Assembly: GCF_000379625.1 (NCBI RefSeq)
Contig: NZ_KB903240.1
Coordinates: 195-64,194, forward strand
Direction of reading: 5' to 3'
From: Actinomycetospora chiangmaiensis DSM 45062
GTDB taxonomy: Bacteria > Actinomycetota > Actinomycetes > Mycobacteriales > Pseudonocardiaceae
Length of the DNA: 64,000 bases
Position 1 is the first letter of the stretch. Each line of letters opens with the position of its first letter. Positions 52,822 through 64,000 of the stretch are shown here, in pieces. The position numbers and the translations under genes were made by a program. The notes beneath the pieces were generated by a model. The model was not told the DNA's origin and ran no database searches. It saw only the letters and a list, made by a program, of their open reading frames with translations.

Positions 52822-54089
52822 CGCCGGTCGTCGACGGCGGTCGGGGACGACCCGGCGTCGGGGGGCTCGTCGGCGGCCAGCCAGCGGAGCAGGTGCTCGT
52901 GGATCCGCGGGTCGTTGAGCAGGTGGAAGTGGTGCGACGACGGGAGGGTCTCGACGTCGGCGATCGCGCCGCGCGCGGAGTCCACCGGGACGAGCAGGTC
53001 GCCGAGGATGTTGGCCAGCGGGTGGTGGGCGCTCGAGGTCAGGCAGGCGGCGACGCCGTGGTGGGTCGACGAGGCGAGCAGCGGCACGTCGGTGTCGGAG
53101 ACGCCGGCGACGAGGTCGCGGATGCCGGCCGAGCGGCGGTCGAGGAACTCGCCCCACGTGCGGGACCGGGCCCAGCGGGAGAGCTGGGTGGCGAGCTGGT
53201 CGACGCGGTGGGCGAGCGGGGCGCCATCGTGCGGGGACCCGAGGTAGACCATGCGGCGCACCGCGTGCACCCACGGCTCACCCGCGAGCACCGCGGCGTG
53301 GCAGGCGTGGCGCAGCACGAGCCCGCCCATGGAGTGGCCGACGAGGTCGAGCCGACGGATCGGCACCGGCCACGCCTCGACGACCTCGGCGAGCAGCACC
53401 GAGAGCGCGGCGCCGTTGTGGGCGATGCGCATGCCGGTGTTGTAGCGCAGCAGCAGCGGGACCGCCCCGACCGTGGAGGCGAGGCGCTCGGCGTAGCCCT
53501 CCCCCGCGCTGTCCTCGTCGGCCAGGCGCCAGGCGTGCTCGGTCTCCCCCAGGCCGTGCACGAACAGCACGACGTGGGACAGGTCGCGCTCGGGGTGGTC
53601 GGCCACCCGGATGTCGTCGAGGCGCAGCTGGGCGTGCGGGTCCTCGTCGTCGCCGATGGTGGAGGTGTAGAGCGCCATCGGGACGGCGAGGTCGTTGTCG
53701 AGGGCCACCATGTGGTCCCCGACGAGGCCGTTGATCGCGCCGGTCAGCACCGCGCCGGCCGGGCGGGAGGTGATGGGCGTCCAGTCGGCCTTCCCGGACG
53801 CCTCGCGGTAGACCTCGGCGGCCAGCCCGATGCCGCGGCCCGCGGCGTGCCCGATGCCGCGCACCGCGGAGTAGACGCCGGCGGAGATGCCGTCGTGCAG
53901 CACCTGCACCGGCTTCGAGGCGGGCCCGAGGCCCACCAGCCGTAGGGTGGCGAACACCGTGTCGGAGATCGCGCGGTGGGTGCCCTCGACGGGGCGGGAG
54001 AGGATGTCGACGGCCTCGGACGCGACACCGGCCGCCCCCCGGACCTCGTTGCGAGGCGCGGGAAGCGGCCGGTGCTGCTCGTCCGTCAT
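52818..54089 (-). CDS. Alpha/beta hydrolase, lipase-like
   Basis: A 423-residue protein. About 150 N-terminal residues include a Gly/Ala-rich amphipathic part (about 60-115). The alpha/beta hydrolase core starts at [32 protein letters not shown] gives the nucleophile Ser, [19 protein letters not shown] follows, and the His is probably in [10 protein letters not shown]. The layout resembles PGAP1-type or esterase/lipase proteins of actinobacteria. No signal peptide. First gene of a run hydrolase-MFS-dop. Confidence 0.8.
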   Translation of the reverse strand: MTDEQHRPLPAPRNEVRGAAGVASEAVDILSRPVEGTHRAISDTVFATLRLVGLGPASKPVQVLHDGISAGVYSAVRGIGHAAGRGIGLAAEVYREASGKADWTPITSRPAGAVLTGAINGLVGDHMVALDNDLAVPMALYTSTIGDDEDPHAQLRLDDIRVADHPERDLSHVVLFVHGLGETEHAWRLADEDSAGEGYAERLASTVGAVPLLLRYNTGMRIAHNGAALSVLLAEVVEAWPVPIRRLDLVGHSMGGLVLRHACHAAVLAGEPWVHAVRRMVYLGSPHDGAPLAHRVDQLATQLSRWARSRTWGEFLDRRSAGIRDLVAGVSDTDVPLLASSTHHGVAACLTSSAHHPLANILGDLLVPVDSARGAIADVETLPSSHHFHLLNDPRIHEHLLRWLAADEPPDAGSSPTAVDDRR

Positions 54090-54109
54090 GGAGGTGACGG
54101 TACCCGGTA

Positions 54110-55903
54110 CTACAGGTACTGGCCCGTGTTGGACGCGGTGTCGATCTCCTTGCCCTGCGTCGAGCCCTTCCCGGTGACGAGCGTGCGGATGTAGACGATC
54201 CGCTCGCCCTTCTTGCCGGAGATGCGGGCCCAGTCGTCGGGGTTGGTCGTGTTCGGCAGGTCCTCGGACTCGGCGAACTCGTCCACCACGGCGTCGAGCA
54301 GGTGCTGCACCCGGAGCCCGGACTGCTTGGTCTCCAGGTGCGACTTGATCGCGGACTTCTTGGCCCGCCCGACGATGTTCTCGATGACCGCGCCGGAGTT
54401 GAAGTCCTTGAAGTACAGGACCTCCTTGTCCCCGTTGGCGTAGGTGACCTCGAGGAACCGGTTGTCGTCGGTCTCGGCGTACATCCGCTCGACGACCCGC
54501 TCGATCATGCCGTCGAGGCACGCCTGGCGGTTGCCGCCGAACTCGGCGACGTCCTCCTCGTGGACCGGCAGGCCCTCGATGAGGTACTTGCCGAAGATGT
54601 CGATCGCCGCCTCCGCGTCGGGACGCTCGATCTTGATCTTCACGTCGAGCCGGCCCGGCCGCAGGATCGCGGGGTCGATCATGTCCTCGCGGTTGGACGC
54701 ACCGATCACGATGACGTTCTCGAGGCCCTCGACACCGTCGATCTCGCTGAGGAGCTGGGGCACGATCGTCGTCTCGACGTCGCTGGACACGCCCGATCCG
54801 CGGGTGCGGAAGATCGAGTCCATCTCGTCGAAGAACACGATCACCGGGGTGCCCTCGGACGCCTTCTCGCGCGCCCGCTGGAAGATCATCCGGATGTGCC
54901 GCTCGGTCTCGCCCACGAACTTGTTGAGCAGCTCGGGGCCCTTGATGTTGAGGAAGTGCGCCTTGATGTCGCGGCTGTCCTCACCGCGCTGCTCGGCGAC
55001 CTTCTTCGCCAGCGAGTTCGCCACCGCCTTCGCGATGAGCGTCTTGCCGCAGCCGGGCGGGCCGTAGAGCAGGACGCCCTTCGGCGGGCGGAGCTGGTAC
55101 TCGCGGAACAGGTCCGCGTGCAGGAACGGCAGCTCCACCGCGTCGCGGATGGAGTCGATCTGCCGCGAGAGCCCGCCGATGTCGGTGTACGCGACGTCGG
55201 GGACCTCCTCCAGCACGAGCTCCTCGACCTCGGCCTTCGGCACCTTCTCGTAGGCGTAGCCCACCTTGGTGTCGACCATGAGCGAGTCGCCCGGCTTGAG
55301 CTCCGGGGCGTCCGGGCCGAACAGGGAGTCGGCCAGGTGGATGACCCGTTCCTCGTCGGCGTGGCCGATGATCAGCGCGCGCGTCCGCGAGCCGTCCTCC
55401 TCGGTGAGGACCTCCCGCAGCGAGCAGACCTCACCGATGCGCTCGTAGTCGCCGCCCTCGACGACGGTGAGCGCCTCGTTGAGTCGCACCGACTGGCCGC
55501 GCGTGAGTTCCGCGGCCTCGACGGCGGGGGACACGGCGACGCGCATCCTCCGACCGGACGTGAAGACGTCGACCGTCTGATCCTCGTGGAGGGTCAGGAA
55601 CACGCCGTAGCTCGACGGCGGCTGCGCGAGACGGTCCACCTCCTCGCGGAGCGCGACGAGCTGGGCCCGCGCCTCCTTGAGGGTGTCGGTGAGCTTGTCG
55701 TTGCGCTCGGTCAGTTGGGACACCCGCGCCGCCGAGTCCGCGAGCCGCTGCTCGAGGATCCGGGTGTGGCGCGGAGATTCGGTCAGCTTCCGACGCAGCA
55801 GGGCGACCTCTTCTTCGAGGAATCGCACCTGTGCCGCCATGTCCGCCGCGCCTCGGTCGCGGCCCTGGTCGGATCGGCCCCTGGGGTCGTCGTTCATGCT
55901 CAC
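54110..55903 (-). CDS. arc: Proteasome-associated AAA ATPase (ARC/Mpa)
   Basis: A 597-residue ATPase. A coiled coil at about 22-95 captures Pup, tandem OB domains fill about 97-230, and the AAA domain follows with Walker A GPPGCGKT at 281-288 and Walker [13 protein letters not shown]. The C-terminus is QYL, whose penultimate Tyr docks into the proteasome and opens its gate. GTG at 55903 is chosen with GGAGGG before it; an ATG at 55897 is possible. An inverted repeat lies in its leader. Confidence 0.95.
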   Translation of the reverse strand: MSMNDDPRGRSDQGRDRGAADMAAQVRFLEEEVALLRRKLTESPRHTRILEQRLADSAARVSQLTERNDKLTDTLKEARAQLVALREEVDRLAQPPSSYGVFLTLHEDQTVDVFTSGRRMRVAVSPAVEAAELTRGQSVRLNEALTVVEGGDYERIGEVCSLREVLTEEDGSRTRALIIGHADEERVIHLADSLFGPDAPELKPGDSLMVDTKVGYAYEKVPKAEVEELVLEEVPDVAYTDIGGLSRQIDSIRDAVELPFLHADLFREYQLRPPKGVLLYGPPGCGKTLIAKAVANSLAKKVAEQRGEDSRDIKAHFLNIKGPELLNKFVGETERHIRMIFQRAREKASEGTPVIVFFDEMDSIFRTRGSGVSSDVETTIVPQLLSEIDGVEGLENVIVIGASNREDMIDPAILRPGRLDVKIKIERPDAEAAIDIFGKYLIEGLPVHEEDVAEFGGNRQACLDGMIERVVERMYAETDDNRFLEVTYANGDKEVLYFKDFNSGAVIENIVGRAKKSAIKSHLETKQSGLRVQHLLDAVVDEFAESEDLPNTTNPDDWARISGKKGERIVYIRTLVTGKGSTQGKEIDTASNTGQYL

Positions 55904-55916
55904 GGCGCCCTCCTCC

Positions 55917-55969
55917 CGCTACTCCGTGGCGTCACCGTACCCGTGAATCCGGGTGTCCGTGGAGTAGCG
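55917..55969. promoter_or_regulatory. Long inverted repeat in the arc leader
   Basis: CGCTACTCC (55917-55925) and GGAGTAGCG (55961-55969) are perfect 9-bp arms, 35 bases apart. ACCCG/CGGGT forms a small hairpin inside the loop. It ends 14 bases upstream of the arc GTG. It could be a leader RNA structure or a binding site for a dimeric regulator. Confidence 0.45.
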
Positions 55970-56043
55970 AGCCGGTGACGGACTTCTCGCGCCGTTCCCT
56001 TGCTTTTGTCACCGAGCGTGGTTCTTGCGGGTTCAGAAGTGTG

Positions 56044-58332
<2,289 letters not shown>

Positions 58333-58346
58333 CTACCGTGCGGGAC

Positions 58347-59225
58347 ATGATCGAGACGACGACCTCCTCCCCCACCCTTCCCGCCCCGCGTGCGTCCCAG
58401 GAGGGCCGGACCCGACGGCGGCCCGCGCTGTCCCCGTCCCGGGCCGGGGACTTCAAGCAGTGCCCGCTGCTCTACCGCTTCCGTGCGGTGGACCGGCTGC
58501 CGGAGCGGCGTAGCACGGCCCAGCTGCGCGGGATCGTGGTGCACGCGGTGCTGGAACGCCTCTTCGCGCTCGACCCGCCGCTGCGTCGCCCCGAGCGGGC
58601 GCACGGGCTGCTGGCCGACGTGGTGGCCGAGCTGGACGAGGAGGAGCGGGCCCTGCTGGGCGACCCGGCGGCCGCGGGCGCCCTCGTCAACGCCTACTTC
58701 GCCATGGAGGACCCGCGACGGCTGCGGCCCGAAGCATGCGAGCTGTTCCTGGAGACGGAGCTCGCGAACGGGGTCGGGCTGCGGGGCTACGTCGACCGGC
58801 TCGACGTGTCCCCGGAGGGCGACGTGCGGATCGTCGACTACAAGACCGGCTCGGCGCCCCGCGAGGTCTTCGAGGCCCGGGCGCTGTTCCAGCTGAAGTT
58901 CTACGCGCTGGTCCTGCTGCGGGCCCGCGGTGTGCTGCCCCGGCAGCTGCGGCTGATGTACCTCGCCGACGGGCAGAGCCTCACCCACTCCCCCACCGTG
59001 GCGGAGCTGGAGCGGTTCGAGCGGACGGTCGTGGCGCTGTGGAACGCCATCCTGCGGGCGGCGCCGACCGGGGACTTCCGTCCGAACCCGGGCCGGACGT
59101 GCAGCTGGTGCCCGCACCAGGCAGTCTGCCCGGCGTTCGGTGGCACGCCCCCGGACTACCCCGGCTGGCCCGGGACGAGCCCCGACGCGAGCCCCGACGA
59201 CGCCCTGGAGACCGCTCCCCCATGA
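58347..59225 (+). CDS. RecB-family PD-(D/E)XK exonuclease with cysteine cluster
   Basis: A 292-residue protein. LSPSRAGDFKQCPLLYRFRAVDRLP begins the fold with Cys39. LRGYVDRLDVSPEGDVRIVDYKTG carries the Asp, Asp and Lys of the active site. Cys252, Cys255 and Cys261 in CSWCPHQAVC complete a probable 4Fe-4S site, as in AddB and Cas4. It resembles M. tuberculosis Rv2119, which sits next to trmI and the his genes in the same order. TACCGT is 7 bases before the ATG. A stand-alone nuclease; no CRISPR context. Confidence 0.85.
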   Translation: MIETTTSSPTLPAPRASQEGRTRRRPALSPSRAGDFKQCPLLYRFRAVDRLPERRSTAQLRGIVVHAVLERLFALDPPLRRPERAHGLLADVVAELDEEERALLGDPAAAGALVNAYFAMEDPRRLRPEACELFLETELANGVGLRGYVDRLDVSPEGDVRIVDYKTGSAPREVFEARALFQLKFYALVLLRARGVLPRQLRLMYLADGQSLTHSPTVAELERFERTVVALWNAILRAAPTGDFRPNPGRTCSWCPHQAVCPAFGGTPPDYPGWPGTSPDASPDDALETAPP

Positions 59226-61318
59226 CCGCCCCCGTGCCCGAGCCCTACTTCCGTCTCCTCGACGACGACCGGGAGGACGGCACGCGGGTCGAGGCGACCG
59301 CCTCGACGGCCGGCCCGTGGTTCGCCGACGCCCAGCACATGGGTCCGCCGAGCGCACTGCTCGTCCGGGCCCTGGAACGGCGGTCCGGGCGCGACGACGT
59401 GCGGCTCGCCCGGGTCACGGTGGAGGTGCTGGGCAAGGTGCCGGTCGGCGAGCTGGTCGTGCGCGCCGAGGTGACCCGGTCCGGGCGGACGATCGAGCTG
59501 GTCACCGCCGAGCTCGCCGCGCCCGACCCGGCCACGGGGACCACCCGGGCGGTCGCGCGGGCCCACGCGTGGTTCCACGGCGTCGGGGACACCGCGGACG
59601 TCGTCACCGTGCCGGGGACGGCCATGCCGCGCCTGCCCGGTCCAGACACCGGGTCGTCGCGGGACATCCCCGACGGGTGGCTGCCGGGCTACCTGACGTC
59701 CGTGGACTGGCGCTGGATCTCCGGCGGTCTCGAGGTCGCCGGGCCCGGGCAGGCGTGGGGACGGCTGCGGGGGCAGGTGGTGGAGGGCGAGGAGCCGTCA
59801 CCCGCGCAGCGGCTTGCGGCCGTTGCCGACTCGACGAACGGGTGTGCCAGCCGGCTCGACCTGCGGCGGTGGCTGTTCGTCAACACCGACCTGACCCTGC
59901 ACCTGCACCGTGCGCCGCAGGGCGAGTGGACCGGGCTCGACGCCGACAGCGTGATCGGCCCCGAGGGCACCGGGACCGCGTACTCGGTGGTGCACGACGA
60001 GCAGGGGCCGGTCGGGCGCGCCGCGCAGGCGCTGACCGTCCGGCCCCGCTTGCACCGTCCGGCCCCGCTGGCACCGTCCGGCCCCGCTGGCACCGTCCGG
60101 CCCCGCTGGCACCATCCGGCCCCGCTGGCACCATCCGGCCCCGCTGGCACCATCCGGCCCCGCTGGCGCCGTGCGGCCCCGCTGGCGCCGTCCGGCTCCG
60201 CTGGCGCTCGGGAGCGCCGCCTGGGCACCGGCTCAGCGGCCGGCCACGCCCATCCGCGCCACGGCGGGGTCGGACGACGAGGGCGACTCGGCCGGCGGCG
60301 GGGCCGCACCCGGCATCGAGCTGACGCCGCCGTGCCCCGGGAGGACCGCGCGGCAGGACTGGAGGGAGGAGGTCACGATGCCGGTGCAGCCGAGGTCGGC
60401 GAGCTCGTCCATGACGTCGTTGACGCGGCTGCGGCGCACCATCGACCGGACGGCCACCCAGCCGTCGAGGGAGAGCGGCGCGACGGTCGGCGACTGCACC
60501 CCGGGGGTGATCTGGACGGCCTCGTCCTGGACGACCTGCGGGCAGTCGTAGTCGAGCATCACGTACTGCCGGGCGAACACGACGCCGCGCAGCCGCTCGA
60601 TGAAGCGGTACTTGGCCTTGGTGACCTCGGCGGAGTCGGGTTGCTGGTCGAACTTGGCGTTGCGGTCGACGATCACGGCCTCGGACTCGAGGATCGGGTC
60701 GCCGATCGGCTCCAGACCGTGCTGGGCGAGCGTGCGACCGGTCGAGACGACGTCGGCGATCGCGTCGGCGACCTCGAGCTCGATCGACACCTCGACGGCC
60801 CCGTCGAGCCGGATGACGTCCTTGGCCGAGATGCGCTGCTGGGCGAGGTTCGCGCGCACCAGCCGCGGGAAGGAGGTCGCGATCCGCTTGCCGGCGAGGT
60901 CCTGCACGGTCCAGCCCTTGGCGATCGGGGCGGCGTAGCGGAACGCCGAGTTGCCGAACCCGAGCTTGAGCACCTCGTTGACCGAGGCCGACGACTCCTC
61001 GGTCAGGTCGTGGCCCGTGATCCCCAGGTGGAGCTGGCCCTCGGAGACGTAGGTCGCGATGTCCTTGGGGCGCAGGTAGAAGAACTGCACCCCGTTGTTG
61101 CGGTCGTGCAGGGACAGGTCACGGCTGTCCGACCGCTGCCGGTACCCGGCGTCACGCAGCATGCGGGACGCCTCCTCGGCGAGGGACCCCTTGTTCGGGA
61201 CGGCGACGCGGAGCATGGCTCTCTCCTGGCGGCACCACGCACGCTGCGCGGTACCCGAGTTCGATGGTTCAGAGGTACTTGTACACGTCGTCGAGCGTCA
61301 GGCCGCGACCGAGCATGA
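59222..61318 (+). CDS. Thioesterase-family protein with lost stop codon; frame runs through tandem repeat
   Basis: The start overlaps the RecB-like gene stop (ATGA). The first 275 codons or so (to about 60050) encode a two-hotdog acyl-CoA thioesterase: [64 protein letters not shown] and [22 protein letters not shown]. That is where family proteins normally stop. Instead the frame enters nine 19-bp repeats and continues as Arg/Pro/Gly-rich text antisense to hisG until a stop at 61318. The tail is probably not native: gene damage or a repeat-assembly error would both explain it. Frame +1 would stop at 60324. Confidence 0.6.
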   Translation: MTAPVPEPYFRLLDDDREDGTRVEATASTAGPWFADAQHMGPPSALLVRALERRSGRDDVRLARVTVEVLGKVPVGELVVRAEVTRSGRTIELVTAELAAPDPATGTTRAVARAHAWFHGVGDTADVVTVPGTAMPRLPGPDTGSSRDIPDGWLPGYLTSVDWRWISGGLEVAGPGQAWGRLRGQVVEGEEPSPAQRLAAVADSTNGCASRLDLRRWLFVNTDLTLHLHRAPQGEWTGLDADSVIGPEGTGTAYSVVHDEQGPVGRAAQALTVRPRLHRPAPLAPSGPAGTVRPRWHHPAPLAPSGPAGTIRPRWRRAAPLAPSGSAGARERRLGTGSAAGHAHPRHGGVGRRGRLGRRRGRTRHRADAAVPREDRAAGLEGGGHDAGAAEVGELVHDVVDAAAAHHRPDGHPAVEGERRDGRRLHPGGDLDGLVLDDLRAVVVEHHVLPGEHDAAQPLDEAVLGLGDLGGVGLLVELGVAVDDHGLGLEDRVADRLQTVLGERATGRDDVGDRVGDLELDRHLDGPVEPDDVLGRDALLGEVRAHQPREGGRDPLAGEVLHGPALGDRGGVAERRVAEPELEHLVDRGRRLLGQVVARDPQVELALGDVGRDVLGAQVEELHPVVAVVQGQVTAVRPLPVPGVTQHAGRLLGEGPLVRDGDAEHGSLLAAPRTLRGTRVRWFRGTCTRRRASGRDRA
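60036..60206. repeat. Nine tandem 19-bp repeats at the thioesterase 3' end
   Basis: Unit CCGTCCGGCCCCGCTGGCA, nine contiguous copies. Copies 5-7 have CCATCC, and copies 7-9 end in GCG. As 19 is not a multiple of 3, each gain or loss of a unit shifts the reading frame. It lies between the core of the thioesterase and the hisG stop at 60233. Confidence 0.9.
60233..61216 (-). CDS. hisG: ATP phosphoribosyltransferase HisG, long form
   Basis: A 327-residue long-form His[26 protein letters not shown] and [11 protein letters not shown] open the catalytic domains. VDAVEVS-like text ([27 protein letters not shown]) is the PRPP region. The ACT-like regulatory domain ends near residue 289 ([10 protein letters not shown]), where most relatives end. 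About 38 Pro/Ser/Ala-rich residues follow. It catalyses the first step of histidine synthesis and is feedback-inhibited by histidine. Convergent with the thioesterase gene. hisE is 52 bases upstream. Confidence 0.95.
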   Translation of the reverse strand: MLRVAVPNKGSLAEEASRMLRDAGYRQRSDSRDLSLHDRNNGVQFFYLRPKDIATYVSEGQLHLGITGHDLTEESSASVNEVLKLGFGNSAFRYAAPIAKGWTVQDLAGKRIATSFPRLVRANLAQQRISAKDVIRLDGAVEVSIELEVADAIADVVSTGRTLAQHGLEPIGDPILESEAVIVDRNAKFDQQPDSAEVTKAKYRFIERLRGVVFARQYVMLDYDCPQVVQDEAVQITPGVQSPTVAPLSLDGWVAVRSMVRRSRVNDVMDELADLGCTGIVTSSLQSCRAVLPGHGGVSSMPGAAPPPAESPSSSDPAVARMGVAGR

Positions 61319-61550
61319 TCACCTGCGTCCGGTAGAGCAGCTGGGAGATCTCCTCGGCGAGCTTGTCGTCGGTCTCGTGCTCGGCGGCCAGCCAGACCTC
61401 ACCGGCCTCCTCCAACACCTTCTTGCCCTGGGAGTGGACTCCGGCGTCGAGTGCGGCGACGGTGCCCGAGCCCTCGGGACGGTCGCGCGCCTTGGTGCTG
61501 AGCTCCTCGAAGAGCCCGTCGAACGTCTTCACGTTCACCGATGCTTGCAT
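61269..61550 (-). CDS. hisE: Phosphoribosyl-ATP diphosphatase
   Basis: A 93-residue enzyme with the MazG-like HisE pattern: [47 protein letters not shown] and the metal-binding Glu/Asp residues, followed by [28 protein letters not shown]. It hydrolyses phosphoribosyl-ATP to phosphoribosyl-AMP and pyrophosphate. ATG at 61550 follows GAGGGG. Same operon as hisG. Confidence 0.95.
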   Translation of the reverse strand: MQASVNVKTFDGLFEELSTKARDRPEGSGTVAALDAGVHSQGKKVLEEAGEVWLAAEHETDDKLAEEISQLLYRTQVIMLGRGLTLDDVYKYL

Positions 61551-61654
61551 CTTCCGGGCCCCTCGTGTGCATGGACGGGTGGTACTGCTCCGAACGGCCG
61601 TATCCGATCGACGGACGCGTCAAGGCTCTCCGGACGATCGATCCACCGATGGGG

Positions 61655-62331
61655 TCATCGCACGCTCGCCGATCGGAGCAGCCGCAGGTCGCTCACCGTG
61701 AGCCCCTCCAGGGACTCCCGGAACACCCGCCGCGCTCCCTCCGGCACCGACGGTCCAGCCGGCACGACGAGCACCGTGGCCCCGGCCGCCGCCGCGGACG
61801 CCGTGCCGGTCGGCGAGTCCTCGACGGCGACGCACGCGCCCGGGTCGACTCCGAGGAGCTCGCACGCCCGCCGGTAGGGCGCGGGATCCGGCTTGGTGGC
61901 CGACACCTCGTCGCCGCACACGGTCACGTCGAACCACCCGCGCCCGATCTGGTCCAGCGCCACCTCGGTGAGCTCGCGGTAGGTGCTCGTCACCAGTGCC
62001 GTGGCCACCCCCGCCGAGCGGACCGTCTCCAGGGCCTCGCGTGCCCCGGGCCGCCAGGGCAGGCCCTCCGCGAAGACCTCGTGGGTGCGGTCGAGCAGCC
62101 AGCGACCGGCCTTCTCGACGGAGGCCTCGTCGTCGGGAAGACCGACCTCGCGCAGCACCGTGGCGGACGTCCGACGCAGGCTGGACCCGGTCAGCTCCTC
62201 GCGGGTCGCGAGGGAGAGCTCGCCGCCCAGGTGGGCGGCGAGCTCCGTCATCGTGATCGACCAGAGTCCCTCGGAGTCGACCAGCGTGCCGTCCATGTCC
62301 CACAGGACGGCCGCCAGGTCAGGCACGGAGA

Positions 62332-62335
<4 letters not shown>
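61655..62335 (-). CDS. HAD-family phosphatase
   Basis: A 226-residue HAD hydrolase. WDMDGTLVDSEG carries the nucleophile Asp13 and acid Asp15. VTSTY is motif II, SATKPDPAPYRRA holds the Lys of motif III, and VAVEDSPTGTASAAAAG is motif IV. Layout resembles phosphoglycolate or beta-phosphoglucomutase-like enzymes with a helical cap. GTG at 62335 overlaps the metH stop (GTGA), an arrangement conserved in actinobacteria. The substrate is unknown. Confidence 0.9.

Positions 62336-64000
<1,665 letters not shown>

Noticed and set aside
58347-59225. Cas4 nuclease
   Set aside because: The cysteine pattern and PD-(D/E)XK motif fit, but there is no CRISPR array or other cas gene and the position matches the Rv2119-type gene of mycobacteria.

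Overview
The window is high-GC actinobacterial DNA, by eye above 70% G+C. Many genes appear to be leaderless, with a TANNNT hexamer 6-9 bases before ATG or GTG, and many neighbours share a 4-base GTGA or ATGA overlap. The gene set (Pup-proteasome, RbpA, PafBC, ANTAR proteins, TmsA/TmsB, an Lnt/polyprenol-mannose synthase pair and the order metH-HAD-hisE-hisG) points to the Mycobacteriales/Pseudonocardiales side of the actinobacteria. A Pseudonocardia- or Actinomycetospora-like organism is my best guess, as inference only. I saw no insertion sequence, CRISPR array, rRNA or tRNA.

Bases 1-17.5 kb are mixed. A VIT/CCC1 transporter (cut by the window edge) diverges from feoA-feoB-feoC-like across three DtxR/IdeR-like palindromes. 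Then come a thioesterase and an SRPBCC protein, two HlyD-type adaptors with no partner transporter, a MOSC protein, a DUF72 protein, two GAF-ANTAR proteins, a MarR regulator with an aldo/keto reductase, a gene scar made of two truncated 3' ends, an alpha/beta hydrolase, two Mce-associated-like proteins, and a degenerate sigma-like gene coupled to a SigD-type sigma factor.

Bases 17.5-27.5 kb hold the 10-methyl fatty acid pair tmsA-tmsB, a LigD-like PE-POL protein without a ligase domain, an exported-type membrane protein, a glycerophosphodiesterase, rbpA behind a SigR/SigH-type promoter, and the operon M24 peptidase-lnt-polyprenol mannosyltransferase.

Bases 27.5-33.2 kb are a tightly coupled catabolic operon: allophanate hydrolase (AtzF-like), biuret hydrolase (BiuH-like), a second cysteine hydrolase (perhaps acting on triuret), an NCS2 permease and an AtzH-like protein. 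A GntR regulator lies upstream and a perfect palindrome touches the first start codon. The operon would import a ureide and break it to ammonia and CO2.

Bases 33.2-64 kb begin with a DUF2339 membrane protein, a 5'-3' exonuclease, an MmcQ/YjbR protein and a DUF4333 protein. They then follow, mostly on the minus strand, the conserved proteasome neighbourhood: helY, tatA, pafC, pafB, a Ser/Thr kinase, pafA, prcA, prcB, pup, dop, an MFS exporter, a lipase-like hydrolase, arc/mpa and trmI. A PAP2-DAGK fusion on the plus strand interrupts it, and tatC is missing from its usual place. After a DUF559 protein and a RecB-like nuclease, a thioesterase gene runs without a stop through nine 19-bp repeats into the antisense of hisG, which itself carries an extra tail. 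hisE, a HAD phosphatase and the C-terminal part of metH close the window.
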